Positions 28,957-38,548 of a DNA stretch of 64,000 nt are shown here, one piece after another. Below the pieces are notes generated by a model that saw nothing but the letters and a program-made list of their open reading frames with translations, did no database searches and was not told the DNA's origin. Made by a program: the position numbers and the translations under genes. Numbering within the stretch: the stretch's first letter is position 1; the number at the start of each line of letters is the position of its first letter. This DNA is from Chromatiaceae bacterium (lineage in GTDB: Bacteria; Pseudomonadota; Gammaproteobacteria; Chromatiales; Chromatiaceae): the NCBI GenBank assembly GCA_022340805.1, contig JAJDNF010000056.1, positions 1-64,000 of the forward strand, in the 5' to 3' direction.

Positions 28957-31344
28957 TCAGTCCTCGATTTCGATCACCCGCTGCGCCTCCAGTGCCACCC
29001 GGTCGACAAGTACGCTGATGGTCGGTTCATCCTCCAGCGTGACTGCCGGCTGCAGGTCGCCGAGCGCGTGGTATAGCGCAGGCACGCCGCACACCGCGGC
29101 CGCGCCATGCAGGCGGTGTGATAGTTGCCACAGTTCGGACCAGTCTTTCGCGGCCAGGTGGCTGCGCAGGGCCGCCACCGTTGTGGGCAGTTCACCGCGC
29201 AGCTCTTCGAACAGCTTGGTCGCGATCCTGCTTGAACCGCCGGCTATGCGCAGCGCCTGGGCCTGGTCGCGCACCGGCCAATCGCTTTGCGTTGCGGGGG
29301 CCGACCTGGCGTTGATGTACTGCGCATGGGTGACACCCTCCTGAAGCTCGCTGATCGCACCTCGCAGGTCGTCTTCATTGACCGGCTTGATCAGGTATCG
29401 CTGGATGCCGGCACGCGCGATCTCACGCTGATTGCGCTCGGCCGCATCGGCGGTGAGCGCGATGATCGGTACCTGGCGGTTGGGATTTAGGGCATGGATT
29501 CGGCTGGCGGCCTCGAGCCCGCTCATGCGCGGCATGTGTACGTCGAGGAACGCCATGTCGATTGGGTGCTCTCTGGCCAGCTCGACCGCCTCATCGCCGT
29601 CGGTCGCAGGCAAGACCTTGGCGCCCATATCGCTGAGTAGATGAATGATGAGCTGCAGGTTGATCGGATGGTCGTCCGCAGCGATGCACAGCTTGCCCTT
29701 GAGCAGCTGCGCATCGTCGACCTCTTGGCTTTCGGCTGGCATCACGGCAGCCTGCGAATCCGGCATACGGGCGACCTGTCCCGAACGCAGGCAGCCACGC
29801 AGACTCTCGCGCAGGTGACGGCGGTGTGGCGGTTTGCTCAGACAGTAGCTGGCGCCACTCTCCGCAAAGCGTGCCAGCAGTTCTTCGTCCGAACTGGATA
29901 CCAGCGCGATCAATGGCACCTGATGCTCGGCAGTCAGTTGCCGGATCGTCACCAGGCACTGCTCGACGGCAACTTCATCGTTGGGGCACCCGAGCGCAAT
30001 CAATGCATAGCGTGATATATCGGCCTCACCAAGCTGGGAAAATCTGGCAAAGTCGTCGACCGCCAACCCCATATCGGTCAGCGCGTTGCGTAGCGAGATC
30101 CGCGACAGCTCGTGCGCGTCGATCAGCAGGCCGCGGCGATTGAGAGGTGGGCTATGGCGCACCGGCGGGGCGTCGGCATCGAGGTCGAGTTTGAGCGTGA
30201 CGCGGAACTCGGAGCCTTCGCCGGATCGGCTGGTCACGTTGATATTCCCGCCCATCGCCGCTGCCAGGGAGTGGCAGATACTCAGGCCCAGGCCGGTTCC
30301 ACCGAACAGCCGCTTGGTGGTCGCGCTGCCCTGGTCGAACGCCAGGAACAGCCGTTGTTGATCGCCAAGCGGGATGCCGATGCCGGTATCGCTGACCGCC
30401 AATGCGACAGTGACCTCGTGTTCACCCAGCTCTTCTAGCATCACGCGAACCACGATTTCGCCGCGTTCGGTGAATTTCACCGCATTGCCAATCAGATTGT
30501 TGAGAATCTGGATGATGCGTGTCTCGTCGCCGACAAGATGTTCCGGCACGTCGCTGTATACCATGGAGATCAGCTCCAGGTGTTTGGCATGCGACTGGGG
30601 CGCCCACAGTCCGATCGCACTCTCTACACATTCGCGCAGCCGGAACGGTTCATGCGTTAGGACCAGGCGGCCCGATTCCAGTTGGGAGAAATCCAGAATG
30701 TCATCGACGATGCGCAGCAAGGAATTGGCAGATTTCTGGATCGTGCTGAGGAAATCACGCTGCTTCTCGCTCAGCTCGGTATTTGCGAGCAGGCGGGTGA
30801 AGCCGATGACGCCATTCATCGGGGTACGGATCTCGTGGCTCATATTGGCGAGAAACTCGGATTTCGCGCGGCTCGCCTCGATAGCCCGGCGCCGCGCCAT
30901 GTCCAGTTCCGCATTGCGGATCTCGATGACCTCCATGCTCTCCTGGACCTCGCGCGTCGCCTGGTCGATGCGCTCCTGGAGAAGCTCCTGCGAGGCCGAC
31001 AGCTCGTGCGCCATGGCATTGAAGCCCGACTCGAGCTCACCCATCTCGCCCGGCGAGATGGTGGCAACCTGCACGTTCAACTCTCCGGTACGCACCCGGC
31101 GCATCGCGCGGTTGACGATCGTTATCGGGCGCAGCATGTGGCGCAGCCGGTCAGCGGCCACCACCAGGGTCAGGGCGAGCCCGACCAGCAGGACAGCGAG
31201 GCCGGCCGCTGCCAGCCCGGGTCGGCCGGCAACCAGCCACAGGTAGAGTCCGAATCCACCGAGTCCGAGCAGGGTCGGGGCGAGGGTGATGAAATAGGTC
31301 CGGTAGTAGGTGATGTCGGAGCGGTAGAATTTCGGCAACTTCAC
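28957..31344 (-). CDS. BarA/GacS-type hybrid sensor histidine kinase
   Basis: A 795-residue tripartite kinase. Order: two closely spaced membrane helices (about residues 18-40 and 45-65), HAMP linker (to about 118), coiled coil, HisKA with His170 in [11 protein letters not shown], HATPase with GGTGLGLSI, a degenerate receiver lacking the phospho-aspartate, an intact receiver with Asp601 in [13 protein letters not shown], and a C-terminal HPt domain with His743 in SHRLHGAAA. This is the BarA/GacS plan, acting through a UvrY/GacA regulator and CsrA-sequestering RNAs; those partners are not in the window. No periplasmic sensor domain is present. GTG 31344, with GAGGA eight bases upstream, is the likely start. 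A divergent cysM neighbour, as in Pseudomonas, supports the call. Confidence 0.87.
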   Translation of the reverse strand: MKLPKFYRSDITYYRTYFITLAPTLLGLGGFGLYLWLVAGRPGLAAAGLAVLLVGLALTLVVAADRLRHMLRPITIVNRAMRRVRTGELNVQVATISPGEMGELESGFNAMAHELSASQELLQERIDQATREVQESMEVIEIRNAELDMARRRAIEASRAKSEFLANMSHEIRTPMNGVIGFTRLLANTELSEKQRDFLSTIQKSANSLLRIVDDILDFSQLESGRLVLTHEPFRLRECVESAIGLWAPQSHAKHLELISMVYSDVPEHLVGDETRIIQILNNLIGNAVKFTERGEIVVRVMLEELGEHEVTVALAVSDTGIGIPLGDQQRLFLAFDQGSATTKRLFGGTGLGLSICHSLAAAMGGNINVTSRSGEGSEFRVTLKLDLDADAPPVRHSPPLNRRGLLIDAHELSRISLRNALTDMGLAVDDFARFSQLGEADISRYALIALGCPNDEVAVEQCLVTIRQLTAEHQVPLIALVSSSDEELLARFAESGASYCLSKPPHRRHLRESLRGCLRSGQVARMPDSQAAVMPAESQEVDDAQLLKGKLCIAADDHPINLQLIIHLLSDMGAKVLPATDGDEAVELAREHPIDMAFLDVHMPRMSGLEAASRIHALNPNRQVPIIALTADAAERNQREIARAGIQRYLIKPVNEDDLRGAISELQEGVTHAQYINARSAPATQSDWPVRDQAQALRIAGGSSRIATKLFEELRGELPTTVAALRSHLAAKDWSELWQLSHRLHGAAAVCGVPALYHALGDLQPAVTLEDEPTISVLVDRVALEAQRVIEIED

Positions 31345-31434
31345 CGGGTCATTCCTCGAATCCGGGCGCGAACGGCTCGACCAGCATGCAACCGATACTA
31401 CCTCGTTTTGCCGGTGCGGTTTGAGTAAACTGGG

Positions 31435-32331
31435 ATGATGGAATACCCGACGATCGAATCCGCGATCGGCAATACGCCGCTGGTACGTCTGCAGCGCCTG
31501 CCCGGCGAGACGAGCAATACCCTGCTGGTCAAACTCGAGGGCAACAACCCGGCAGGATCGGTCAAGGACCGCCCGGCGCTGTCGATGATCCTGCGTGCCG
31601 AGCGGCGCGGCGACATCCGGCCGGGCGACACCCTGATTGAGGCGACCAGTGGCAACACCGGCATTGCCCTGGCAATGGCGGCGGCAATCCGTGGCTTCCG
31701 CATGGTGCTGGTCATGCCTGAGAACCTGAGTATCGAGCGGCGGGCCTCGATGCGCGCCTATGGTGCGGAGCTGATCCTGGTGACGCGCGAGCAGGGCATG
31801 GAGGGTGCGCGCGATCTGGCGCTGCAGATGCAGCGCGAGGGCAAAGGCAAGGTGCTGGATCAGTTCGCCAATCCGGACAACCCGCGCGCCCACTACGAGA
31901 CGACCGGCCCGGAGATCTGGCGCGACACGGCTGGCCAAATAACCCACTTCATCAGCGCGATGGGCACTACCGGCACGATCATGGGTACCGGGCGCTACCT
32001 GCGCGAACAGCAGCCGCGTCCGCAGATCATTGGTGTCCAGCCCGCCGAGGGCGCCTCGATCCCGGGGATCCGCCGTTGGCCGCTCGAGTACATTCCGGAC
32101 ATCTTCGACGCGACCGTGGTTGACCGCGAGATGGATGTCACCCAGCACGAGGCCGAGGACATGACCCGTCGCCTGGCTGCCGAGGAGGGCATCTTCTGCG
32201 GTATCTCGTCGGGCGGAGCCGTAACGGCGGCACTGCGTCTGTCGCAGGAGGTCGCCAACGCGGTGATCGTCGCGATCATCTGCGACCGTGGCGACCGCTA
32301 TCTCTCCACTGGCGTCTTCCCGGACAAGTAG
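31435..32331 (+). CDS. cysM: cysteine synthase B (O-acetylserine sulfhydrylase, CysM type)
   Basis: A 298-residue PLP enzyme joining O-acetylserine with sulfide or thiosulfate. The PLP lysine is Lys44 in [14 protein letters not shown]; the substrate loop [12 protein letters not shown], the phosphate loop [14 protein letters not shown] and [10 protein letters not shown] follow. The shorter length and the motifs favour CysM over CysK. Two ATGs in tandem (31435 and 31438) are possible starts. It is first in a tightly packed run of eight genes reaching 38548 and is divergent from the BarA-like kinase. Confidence 0.93.
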   Translation: MMEYPTIESAIGNTPLVRLQRLPGETSNTLLVKLEGNNPAGSVKDRPALSMILRAERRGDIRPGDTLIEATSGNTGIALAMAAAIRGFRMVLVMPENLSIERRASMRAYGAELILVTREQGMEGARDLALQMQREGKGKVLDQFANPDNPRAHYETTGPEIWRDTAGQITHFISAMGTTGTIMGTGRYLREQQPRPQIIGVQPAEGASIPGIRRWPLEYIPDIFDATVVDREMDVTQHEAEDMTRRLAAEEGIFCGISSGGAVTAALRLSQEVANAVIVAIICDRGDRYLSTGVFPDK

Positions 32332-32333
32332 TC

Positions 32334-33068
32334 ATGCGATTTACCGTCTTCGCCATCACCTCGGTCCCGGACACGGCCACCACCGGACGCGTATACGGGC
32401 TCGACGACCTGGATGACGAGGCGATCTGCAAGGTGCTGTTTCATCGGCGCAAGCAGCAGACCGGTTCGAGCGAGACGCTGCGCTGGGATCAGCGCGCGAT
32501 TGCCGGAATCACGCTGATCCAGCACGCGCTCGACGATGTCCAGATGCAGACGCTGCATTTTGCCTCACACAGCGAACAGGACATGTTGCAGGCCTACTAC
32601 CGGGCCGTCATGCACAGCGGCTGCGCCGTGTCCTGGTGCAACGACCAAGGCACCTTGCCGCTGATCCGTTTCCGCGCCCTGATGCACGGCGTGAGCCACC
32701 CGGCCTACTGGCGGGCGCTGCAGGAGCGCGCGGACCTGCACCGCGATATCTGCGACTGGTTGTCGCCGGCGCCACACGATCGCCCAGGCCTCGATGAGAC
32801 CGCCCGCAAGCTCGGTTTCCCCGGGCTGCTGGGTCACAGTGAGGAGACCGCCCTGGACGACTGGCTGCAGGGACAGCACGCCGGGGTGCAGGCCTTCGGC
32901 GAACTCTCCGCACTCAACGCCTATCTGCTGGCGCTGCGCGTGTTCGCGACGACCGGGGAGATGATCCGGCACGACAATGCCCGCGTCATGGACCGGCTGC
33001 GCAGCATGCTGGACCAGCGCGACGGTATGCACCTGGCGGACTTCCTCGCTGCCTGGAGCGAGGCCTGA
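32334..33068 (+). CDS. PolB-type 3'-5' exonuclease homologue with all catalytic acids lost
   Basis: A 244-residue protein related to the predicted 3'-5' exonucleases akin to the PolB exonuclease domain. The scaffold is clear: TGRVYGLDDLDDEAICKVLF, FRALMHGVSHPAYW, HRDICDWLSP, KLGFPGLLG and LNAYLLALRV. The DEDDy catalytic residues are gone. Motif I (family FDIETxPD) reads FAITSVPD, with Ala7 and Thr9 for Asp and Glu. Motif II (WNGxxFD) reads WCNDQGT, with Thr107 for Asp. Motif III (YCETD) reads FGELS, with Ser192 for Asp and Phe for Tyr. The frame is intact and the gene sits 2 bases after cysM and directly before rlmD, so it is probably a non-catalytic nucleic-acid-binding protein rather than a dying gene. 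Confidence 0.8.
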   Translation: MRFTVFAITSVPDTATTGRVYGLDDLDDEAICKVLFHRRKQQTGSSETLRWDQRAIAGITLIQHALDDVQMQTLHFASHSEQDMLQAYYRAVMHSGCAVSWCNDQGTLPLIRFRALMHGVSHPAYWRALQERADLHRDICDWLSPAPHDRPGLDETARKLGFPGLLGHSEETALDDWLQGQHAGVQAFGELSALNAYLLALRVFATTGEMIRHDNARVMDRLRSMLDQRDGMHLADFLAAWSEA

Positions 33069-34400
33069 ATGGGCGGACGACGCCGGCGCCAGCGCCCACC
33101 GGAGGGCGAGTTCCAGGCCGAGATCGGCGGCATGGCGCACGACGGTAGGGGTATCGCGCGGGTCGATGGCAAAGCGACGTTCATCCACGGCGCACTGCCC
33201 GGCGAGACGGTCACCTTTCGCTACACGGAACGCCGCCGCAGTCACGACGTCGGCGAGACCGTGGCGGTGAACGGTGCCTCGCCGGATCGGGTGGAGCCGC
33301 GCTGTGCGCACTACGGTGTGTGCGGTGGCTGTGGCCTGCAGCACCTCGATCCAGTGGCCCAGATCCAGGCAAAGCAGGGCGTACTGATCGACAACTTCCG
33401 CCAGATCGGGCAGGTGCAGCCGGAGGCCATCCTGGCCCCGATCGTCAACGACGCACCCTGGGGCTACCGGCGCAAGGCCCGTCTCGGGGTCAAAGATGTG
33501 GCCCGCAAGGGCAAGGTGCTGGTCGGGTTTCGCGAGCGCGGCTCCGCCTTCGTCGCCGACGTCGAACGCTGCCACGTGCTGCATCCGCGGGTCGGTGAAC
33601 TGTTGCCCGCGCTCAGCCGGCTGGTCGAGTCGTTGAGCATCAGCCGGCGCCTGCCGCAGATCGAGATGGCCATGGACGACGAGCGCTGCGTGCTCATCCT
33701 GCGTGTTCTCGACCCGCTCAGCGCCGAGGACGAGCAGCGGCTGAATGCATTTCAGGCGGCCAACGATGTCGTGTTCTACCTGCAGGCCGGTGGGCCCGAG
33801 ACCGTGACCCCGCTGAGCATTGGTATCGACCTGCATTACCGATTGCCGGCCTATGACGTGACGCTGGGCTTTCTGCCCGGTGATTTCACTCAGGTCAATA
33901 CCGACATCAACCGCAAGATGATCGACGGCGCGCTGCAGCTGCTCGATCTGCAGCCGGCCGACCGGGTGCTCGACCTGTTCTGCGGAATTGGCAATTTCAC
34001 GCTGCCGATCGCGCGGCATGCCGCGCAGGTTGTTGGTGTGGAGGGCGATGCCGGGCTGGTCGCACGCGCCCGGGCCAATGCAGGGCGCAACGCGATCGCC
34101 AACGCCGAGTTCTTCACCGCCGATCTGTACGCCGAACTGCAGGCGGAGCCCTGGACCAACCGCCGGTACGACAAGGCGCTTCTCGATCCGCCGCGCAGTG
34201 GCGCGCTACAGGTGCTGCCGCTGCTGGCGAAGCTGGGGGTCCGCAGGATCGTGTACGTGTCCTGTTATCCCGGCACCTTGGCACGCGACGCCGGCGAGCT
34301 GGTACACAGGTTCGGCTACCGACTGCGCAGCGCCGGGGTGATGGACATGTTTCCGCACACCTCGCACGTCGAATCCATTGCGCTATTTGAACGGGACTGA
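33069..34400 (+). CDS. rlmD: 23S rRNA (uracil(1939)-C(5))-methyltransferase RlmD
   Basis: A 443-residue rRNA methyltransferase with an N-terminal TRAM domain (about residues 10-70), a 4Fe-4S cluster bound by Cys79, Cys85, Cys88 (PRCAHYGVCGGCGLQHL) and Cys168 (VERCHVL), and a SAM-dependent domain with VLDLFCGIGNFTLPIA. The catalytic cysteine is Cys399 in YVSCYPGTLARD, and the base-contacting LLDPPRSGA motif is present. Starts immediately after the preceding stop, as in the Pseudomonas cysM-rlmD neighbourhood. relA, which follows there, is replaced here by a CYTH gene. Confidence 0.95.
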   Translation: MGGRRRRQRPPEGEFQAEIGGMAHDGRGIARVDGKATFIHGALPGETVTFRYTERRRSHDVGETVAVNGASPDRVEPRCAHYGVCGGCGLQHLDPVAQIQAKQGVLIDNFRQIGQVQPEAILAPIVNDAPWGYRRKARLGVKDVARKGKVLVGFRERGSAFVADVERCHVLHPRVGELLPALSRLVESLSISRRLPQIEMAMDDERCVLILRVLDPLSAEDEQRLNAFQAANDVVFYLQAGGPETVTPLSIGIDLHYRLPAYDVTLGFLPGDFTQVNTDINRKMIDGALQLLDLQPADRVLDLFCGIGNFTLPIARHAAQVVGVEGDAGLVARARANAGRNAIANAEFFTADLYAELQAEPWTNRRYDKALLDPPRSGALQVLPLLAKLGVRRIVYVSCYPGTLARDAGELVHRFGYRLRSAGVMDMFPHTSHVESIALFERD

Positions 34401-34402
34401 AC

Positions 34403-34870
34403 ATGGGTATAGAGATCGAGAGAAAGTTCCTGTTGCGTTCCGATGCCTGGCGCACGCAGGTCAGCTACAGCGTGCGCCTGGTGCAGGGATACCTCGCGCG
34501 CGGCGAGCACTCCGCGATCCGGGTGCGGATCAAGGGTGATGGCGCCGAGTTGAACATCAAGCACACCCTGGATGGCATCAATCGGCTGGAATACGAATAC
34601 CAGATACCGGTCAGCGATGCCCGCGAGATCCTCGATCGGGTCGCATTGCGGCCGCTGATCGAAAAGACGCGCCACCACGTGGTGCGCGGCGACCACCTGT
34701 GGGAGATCGACGAGTTCTATGGTGAGAATGCCGGGCTGGTACTCGCGGAGATCGAACTCGGCGACCCCGACGAACCGTTCGACAGGCCGGAGTGGCTCGG
34801 TGAAGAGGTCTCGCTCGACCCGCGTTATTACAACAGCAACCTGAGCAGGCTCCCCTACAGCAAATGGTGA
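34403..34870 (+). CDS. CYTH domain protein (triphosphate tunnel fold)
   Basis: A 155-residue single-domain CYTH protein. The signature EIERKF is at residues 4-9 (GIEIERKFLL), followed by alternating charged beta strands (IRVRIKGDGAELNIK, YEYQIPVSDARE, WEIDEFYGENAGLVLAEIEL) that line the tunnel. Bacterial stand-alone members hydrolyse inorganic triphosphate or bind phosphorylated ligands. It overlaps the following gene by 7 bases. Substrate unknown. Confidence 0.9.
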   Translation: MGIEIERKFLLRSDAWRTQVSYSVRLVQGYLARGEHSAIRVRIKGDGAELNIKHTLDGINRLEYEYQIPVSDAREILDRVALRPLIEKTRHHVVRGDHLWEIDEFYGENAGLVLAEIELGDPDEPFDRPEWLGEEVSLDPRYYNSNLSRLPYSKW

Positions 34871-36342
34871 GGATGGCGGTCATCGGCCTGGGACTGCTGC
34901 TCACTGCCTGCGTCCCATCGCAGACTGACACCATCATCTTCGCGTTGGCCACCGCACCGGGTGTGCTGGATCCGCGCCTGGCCAGTGATGCCGCCTCCGA
35001 ACGCGTCAATGCGCTGCTGTACGACCCGCTGGTAGTGCTTGACGAGCAAGGGATGCCGCGGCCGGGAATGGCCCGTTGGCAGCGCCTCGACGACCGCCAT
35101 TATCGCGTAACGCTGTTGCCCGGGCGGGCGGCATTCTGGGACGGGCAGACGCCGGAGGCAGCCGATGTCGTTGCGACCTACCGGACCTTGCTCGAGCCTG
35201 GCCTGGGCTCGCCGCATGCCAGTGCATTGGCGCACATCGAGCAGGTGCGTGAACTGGACACCACGCAGGTCGATTTTTTGCTGTCGCGCCCGGACCCTGA
35301 GTTCGCCAGCCGGCTCACCATCGGCATTGTGCCGGCGCACGCGCTGACAGATCGCAGGCTGGCGCGCGAGCCGCTCGGCAGCGGCCCGTTCGCGTTTGTG
35401 CGCTGGCGAGAGGATGGTGGGTTGCTGATGCGGCGGCGCGCCGACGGGCAGCAGGTCGCAATGGTCCCGGTCGCCGACCCGACCATGCGCGCACTGAAGC
35501 TGCTGCGTGGCGAGGCACAGTTGCTGCAGAACGATCTGCCCAGCGAGCTGTATGGTTATCTCGCCAACCGACCGCAGCTGCAGCTGGCCGAACATGGCGG
35601 CACCACCTTTGCGTACATCGGCTTCAATATGCAGGACCCGGTGCTGGCCAGGTACGAGGTGCGTGCCGCGATTGCACATGCGATCGATCGCGAGTCGATC
35701 GTGCGCTACCTGTTCGGCGGTCGGGCAGAGCTTGCCGAATCGGTGCTGCGTCCACAGCACTGGGCGGGTGCCAGGGACCTCGTGGCGTATGCCTACGACC
35801 CGGCGCGCGCGCGCGAGTACCTGCAGCGCGCCGGTTTCAGCGCAGAGCATCCGCTGGTGCTCAGCTTCAAAACCTCGACCGATCCGTTCCGGCTGCGCAT
35901 TGCGCACGTATTGCAGAGCCAGCTGGGCGAGGTCGGCATCCGGCTCAAGATCACCAGCTATGACTGGGGTACCTTCTTCGGCGACATCAAGGCCGGACGT
36001 TTCCAGATGTACAGCCTGGCTTGGGTCGGCGTGAACACCCCGGATATCCTGCGCTATGCCTTTCACAGCACATCGACCCCGCCGGGCGGAGCCAATCGCG
36101 GTCGTTACCATTCGGCGTTGGTCGATGATCTGATAGAACGGGCCGAGACGGCCGACCCCAGGTCGGCGGCGGTGCTGTATGCGGCCGCGCAACGCCATCT
36201 GCACAGGGAACTGGTTTATGTGCCGCTGTGGTACGAGTCCAATGTCGTGGTCAGTCGCGGGCTGGATGGCTATGCCCCGGGTTTCGATGGAAACTATCTG
36301 GCGCTGAACCAGGTGAGGATGCGGCATGCAAGCCGACAGTGA
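34864..36342 (+). CDS. peptide ABC transporter substrate-binding lipoprotein (SBP family 5)
   Basis: A 492-residue periplasmic binding protein of the DppA/OppA type. The N-terminus is a lipoprotein signal with lipobox LTAC and Cys16; the mature part begins with a typical ATAPGVLDPRLASD motif. Further family features are PGMARWQRLDDRHYRVTL, ARYEVRAAIAHAIDRESIV and WVGVNTPDILRYAFHS. Genes for a cytoplasmic YkuD enzyme and two permeases follow with overlaps, so this is the ligand receptor of an importer. With that context and nagZ close by, murein peptides are the favoured ligands (inference). Other peptides are possible. Confidence 0.9.
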   Translation: MVRMAVIGLGLLLTACVPSQTDTIIFALATAPGVLDPRLASDAASERVNALLYDPLVVLDEQGMPRPGMARWQRLDDRHYRVTLLPGRAAFWDGQTPEAADVVATYRTLLEPGLGSPHASALAHIEQVRELDTTQVDFLLSRPDPEFASRLTIGIVPAHALTDRRLAREPLGSGPFAFVRWREDGGLLMRRRADGQQVAMVPVADPTMRALKLLRGEAQLLQNDLPSELYGYLANRPQLQLAEHGGTTFAYIGFNMQDPVLARYEVRAAIAHAIDRESIVRYLFGGRAELAESVLRPQHWAGARDLVAYAYDPARAREYLQRAGFSAEHPLVLSFKTSTDPFRLRIAHVLQSQLGEVGIRLKITSYDWGTFFGDIKAGRFQMYSLAWVGVNTPDILRYAFHSTSTPPGGANRGRYHSALVDDLIERAETADPRSAAVLYAAAQRHLHRELVYVPLWYESNVVVSRGLDGYAPGFDGNYLALNQVRMRHASRQ

Positions 36343-36841
36343 CCGCTGGCTATGGATAGAGATCGACCGGCAGCGCCTGTCGTTGCTCGACGGTCGGCAG
36401 TTACTCGCGCAGTGGCCGGTATCCACGGCCCTGAATGGTCCGGGCGAGCGCGTCGATTCCGGCTGCACGCCGCGCGGCGAACACCGCGTGCGCATCGGCA
36501 TCGGTGACGGCAGTCCGCTGAACAGCGTCTTCGTCGGCCGCCGCGCGACCGGTGAGATCTACGACGAACAGCTGGCCGCGCGCCATCCGGGGCGCGACTG
36601 GATCCTGACCCGCATCATCTGGCTGACCGGCACGGAATCCGGCCGCAACCGCGGCGGGGACTGTGACACGCTGCGCCGTTACATCTACATTCACGGCTCC
36701 CCGGACGGCACGCCGATGGGGGTACCTGGCTCGCATGGCTGCATCCGCATGCGTAACGCCGATGTGGTCGAGCTGTTCGGGCAGATCAGCACGGGCATGC
36801 GGGTCCTGATCAGTGACGGTGGAACCCGGGCCGATGCGTAG
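36326..36841 (+). CDS. YkuD-family enzyme without signal peptide, candidate cytoplasmic L,D-carboxypeptidase
   Basis: A 171-residue YkuD domain protein. The catalytic motif is complete: His123 in YIHGSPDGTPMG, His137 and nucleophile Cys139 in SHGCIRMRN. Unlike classical L,D-transpeptidases it has no signal peptide, LysM or peptidoglycan-binding domain; the N-terminus WLWIEIDRQRLSLLDGRQL starts directly with the first strand. Short cytosolic YkuD proteins such as ElsL of Acinetobacter act as L,D-carboxypeptidases that trim tetrapeptide to tripeptide in wall recycling. It overlaps the binding-protein gene by 17 bases and the permease gene by 8, so it is made together with a peptide importer. 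Confidence 0.82.
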   Translation: MQADSDRWLWIEIDRQRLSLLDGRQLLAQWPVSTALNGPGERVDSGCTPRGEHRVRIGIGDGSPLNSVFVGRRATGEIYDEQLAARHPGRDWILTRIIWLTGTESGRNRGGDCDTLRRYIYIHGSPDGTPMGVPGSHGCIRMRNADVVELFGQISTGMRVLISDGGTRADA

Positions 36842-37754
36842 CCTGGCCGAACAGATGCTGGATACGCTGATCGTGCTGTTCGGGGTCAGCACCCTGGTGT
36901 TTCTGCTGCTGGTACTGATACCGGGCGACCCGGTCGACGTGGTGCTCGGCGAGTCCGCCCAGGCCGCCGATCGCGAGGCCATGCGCGCCGCGCTCGGCCT
37001 GGACCGCCCACTGTTGGAGCGCTGGGCGCTGTTCTACGCGGACCTGGTGCGCGGCGACCTCGGCGACTCGCTGGTGCGTCGTCAGCCGGTAGCCGGGCTG
37101 ATCGCACAGCGCCTGCCGGCCACCCTGCAGCTGGCTGCTGCGGCCTTCGTGCTGGTACTCCTGACCGCGGTGCCATTGGGTGTGATCGCCGCCTGGCAGC
37201 GCGGCCGCTGGCCGGATCACCTGGCACAGACCTTCGCGCTGATCGGGGTGTCGATCCCTAATTTCTGGCTCGGCCCCTTGTTGGTGCTGCTGTTCTCGAT
37301 CGCACTTGCCTGGACGCCGGTAAGCGGAAACCTCGAGCCCGGCAGCCTCGTTCTGCCCACCGTCACGCTGGGGCTGTCGATGGCCGCGATCACCACGCGC
37401 ATGGTGCGCAGCAGCCTGCTCGAGATCGAGGCTCAGCCATTCCTGCGCACCGCGCGCTGCAAGGGCCTGAGCGAGGCCGCGGTGATGCTGCGCCACGCGC
37501 TGCCGAACGCGATGCTGCCGGTGATCACCGTTCTGGGCCTGCAGCTCGGCGGGCTGCTGGCCGGGGCGGTGATCACCGAGGTGGTGTTCGCCTGGCCGGG
37601 GATAGGTTCACTGCTGGTCGATGCGATAGCACAGCGCGACTACCCGGTGGTGCAGGGCGTTGTGCTGTTCATCGCCTTGAGCTATGTCCTGGCCAACCGC
37701 GCGGCGGATCTCCTGGCGGCGCGTTTCGATCCGCGCATCCGTGGTGACCGCTGA
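36834..37754 (+). CDS. peptide ABC transporter permease (DppB/OppB type)
   Basis: A 306-residue inner-membrane permease with about six helices. The N-terminus LDTLIVLFGVSTLVFLLLVL, the PGDPVDVVLGESA segment, the LGLDRPLLERW motif and the EAA-loop motif ARCKGLSEAAVMLRHALPNA are standard for the DppB family. GTG at 36813 would add seven residues; ATG 36834 gives the family start. It overlaps the YkuD gene by 8 bases and the next permease by one base. Confidence 0.92.
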   Translation: MRSLAEQMLDTLIVLFGVSTLVFLLLVLIPGDPVDVVLGESAQAADREAMRAALGLDRPLLERWALFYADLVRGDLGDSLVRRQPVAGLIAQRLPATLQLAAAAFVLVLLTAVPLGVIAAWQRGRWPDHLAQTFALIGVSIPNFWLGPLLVLLFSIALAWTPVSGNLEPGSLVLPTVTLGLSMAAITTRMVRSSLLEIEAQPFLRTARCKGLSEAAVMLRHALPNAMLPVITVLGLQLGGLLAGAVITEVVFAWPGIGSLLVDAIAQRDYPVVQGVVLFIALSYVLANRAADLLAARFDPRIRGDR

Positions 37755-38548
37755 TGCGCATGTCCGTGTTGATCCTCGGCGCCTGGCTGCTGATGGCCCT
37801 GGCCGGCCAGTTGCCGTCACTCGATGCGTATCGGGTATCCATGCCGGAGATCTTCCTGGCGCCCTCGTGGACGCACTGGCTTGGCACCGACGAACTGGGC
37901 CGGCCGGTTCTCGACCGACTGCTTTCCGGTGCCAGCGTGTCGTTGCTGGTCGCGCTGACCACGGTGAGCCTGTCCGCTGTTGCAGGTATCGCGATCGGCC
38001 TGGTGGCGGGCTATTTCGGCGGCCTGACCGACCGGCTGATCAGTCGCGTGATCGAGGTGTTCCTGGCGTTTCCGGGCATGCTGCTGGCGATCGCGATGGC
38101 GGCGATGATCGGGCCGGGCATCGACAACGTGATCATCGCGCTGGCCAGCATGGGGTGGGTCGGCTATGCGCGCCTGGTCAGGGTGCAGGTGCTGTCGCTG
38201 CGCCGGCGTGACCATGTGCTGGCCGCGCTGGCATTGGGCCGCAGCGACCTGGCGATCATGCGCCGGCATCTGCTGCCGCTGGTCATGGCCCCGGTATGGG
38301 TCGAGGCGAGCTTCGGGCTGGCCGCGGCGGTGGTGGCTGAGGCTGGCCTGTCATTTCTCGGCCTGGGGATCCAGCCACCGGATGCCTCTTGGGGCGGTAT
38401 GATTCGCGATGGGGTGCGCTATCTGCTGGTCGCGCCGCACCTGGTGCTGGCACCGGGGATCGTGTTGTGCATGGTGGTGCTGGCGGCCAACCGTTTCGGT
38501 GACGCGCTGCGCGACTGGTTCGATGTCACTTCACGTAGTACGCGGTGA
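37754..38548 (+). CDS. peptide ABC transporter permease (DppC/OppC type)
   Basis: A 264-residue second permease subunit. It has the DppC hallmark HWLGTDELGRPVLDRLLSGA, the membrane stretch AGIAIGLVAGYFGG, an EAA-like loop ALALGRSDLAIMRRHLLPL and EAGLSFLGLGIQPPDASWG. The N-terminal extension of some DppC proteins is missing, so it is at the short end of the range. No ATP-binding genes (dppD, dppF) follow; the next gene is on the other strand and overlaps its last 23 bases. The ATPases must be supplied from elsewhere. Confidence 0.92.
   Translation: MRMSVLILGAWLLMALAGQLPSLDAYRVSMPEIFLAPSWTHWLGTDELGRPVLDRLLSGASVSLLVALTTVSLSAVAGIAIGLVAGYFGGLTDRLISRVIEVFLAFPGMLLAIAMAAMIGPGIDNVIIALASMGWVGYARLVRVQVLSLRRRDHVLAALALGRSDLAIMRRHLLPLVMAPVWVEASFGLAAAVVAEAGLSFLGLGIQPPDASWGGMIRDGVRYLLVAPHLVLAPGIVLCMVVLAANRFGDALRDWFDVTSRSTR

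Noticed and set aside
31345..32148. N-terminal extension of the BarA-like kinase frame over 268 more codons
   Set aside because: The stretch is antisense to cysM, has no domain features and rare-looking composition; GTG 31344 with GAGGA upstream gives the natural start.
32565..34019. 484-codon reverse frame across the exonuclease homologue and rlmD
   Set aside because: Low-complexity His/Gln/Arg-rich shadow of two real forward genes.
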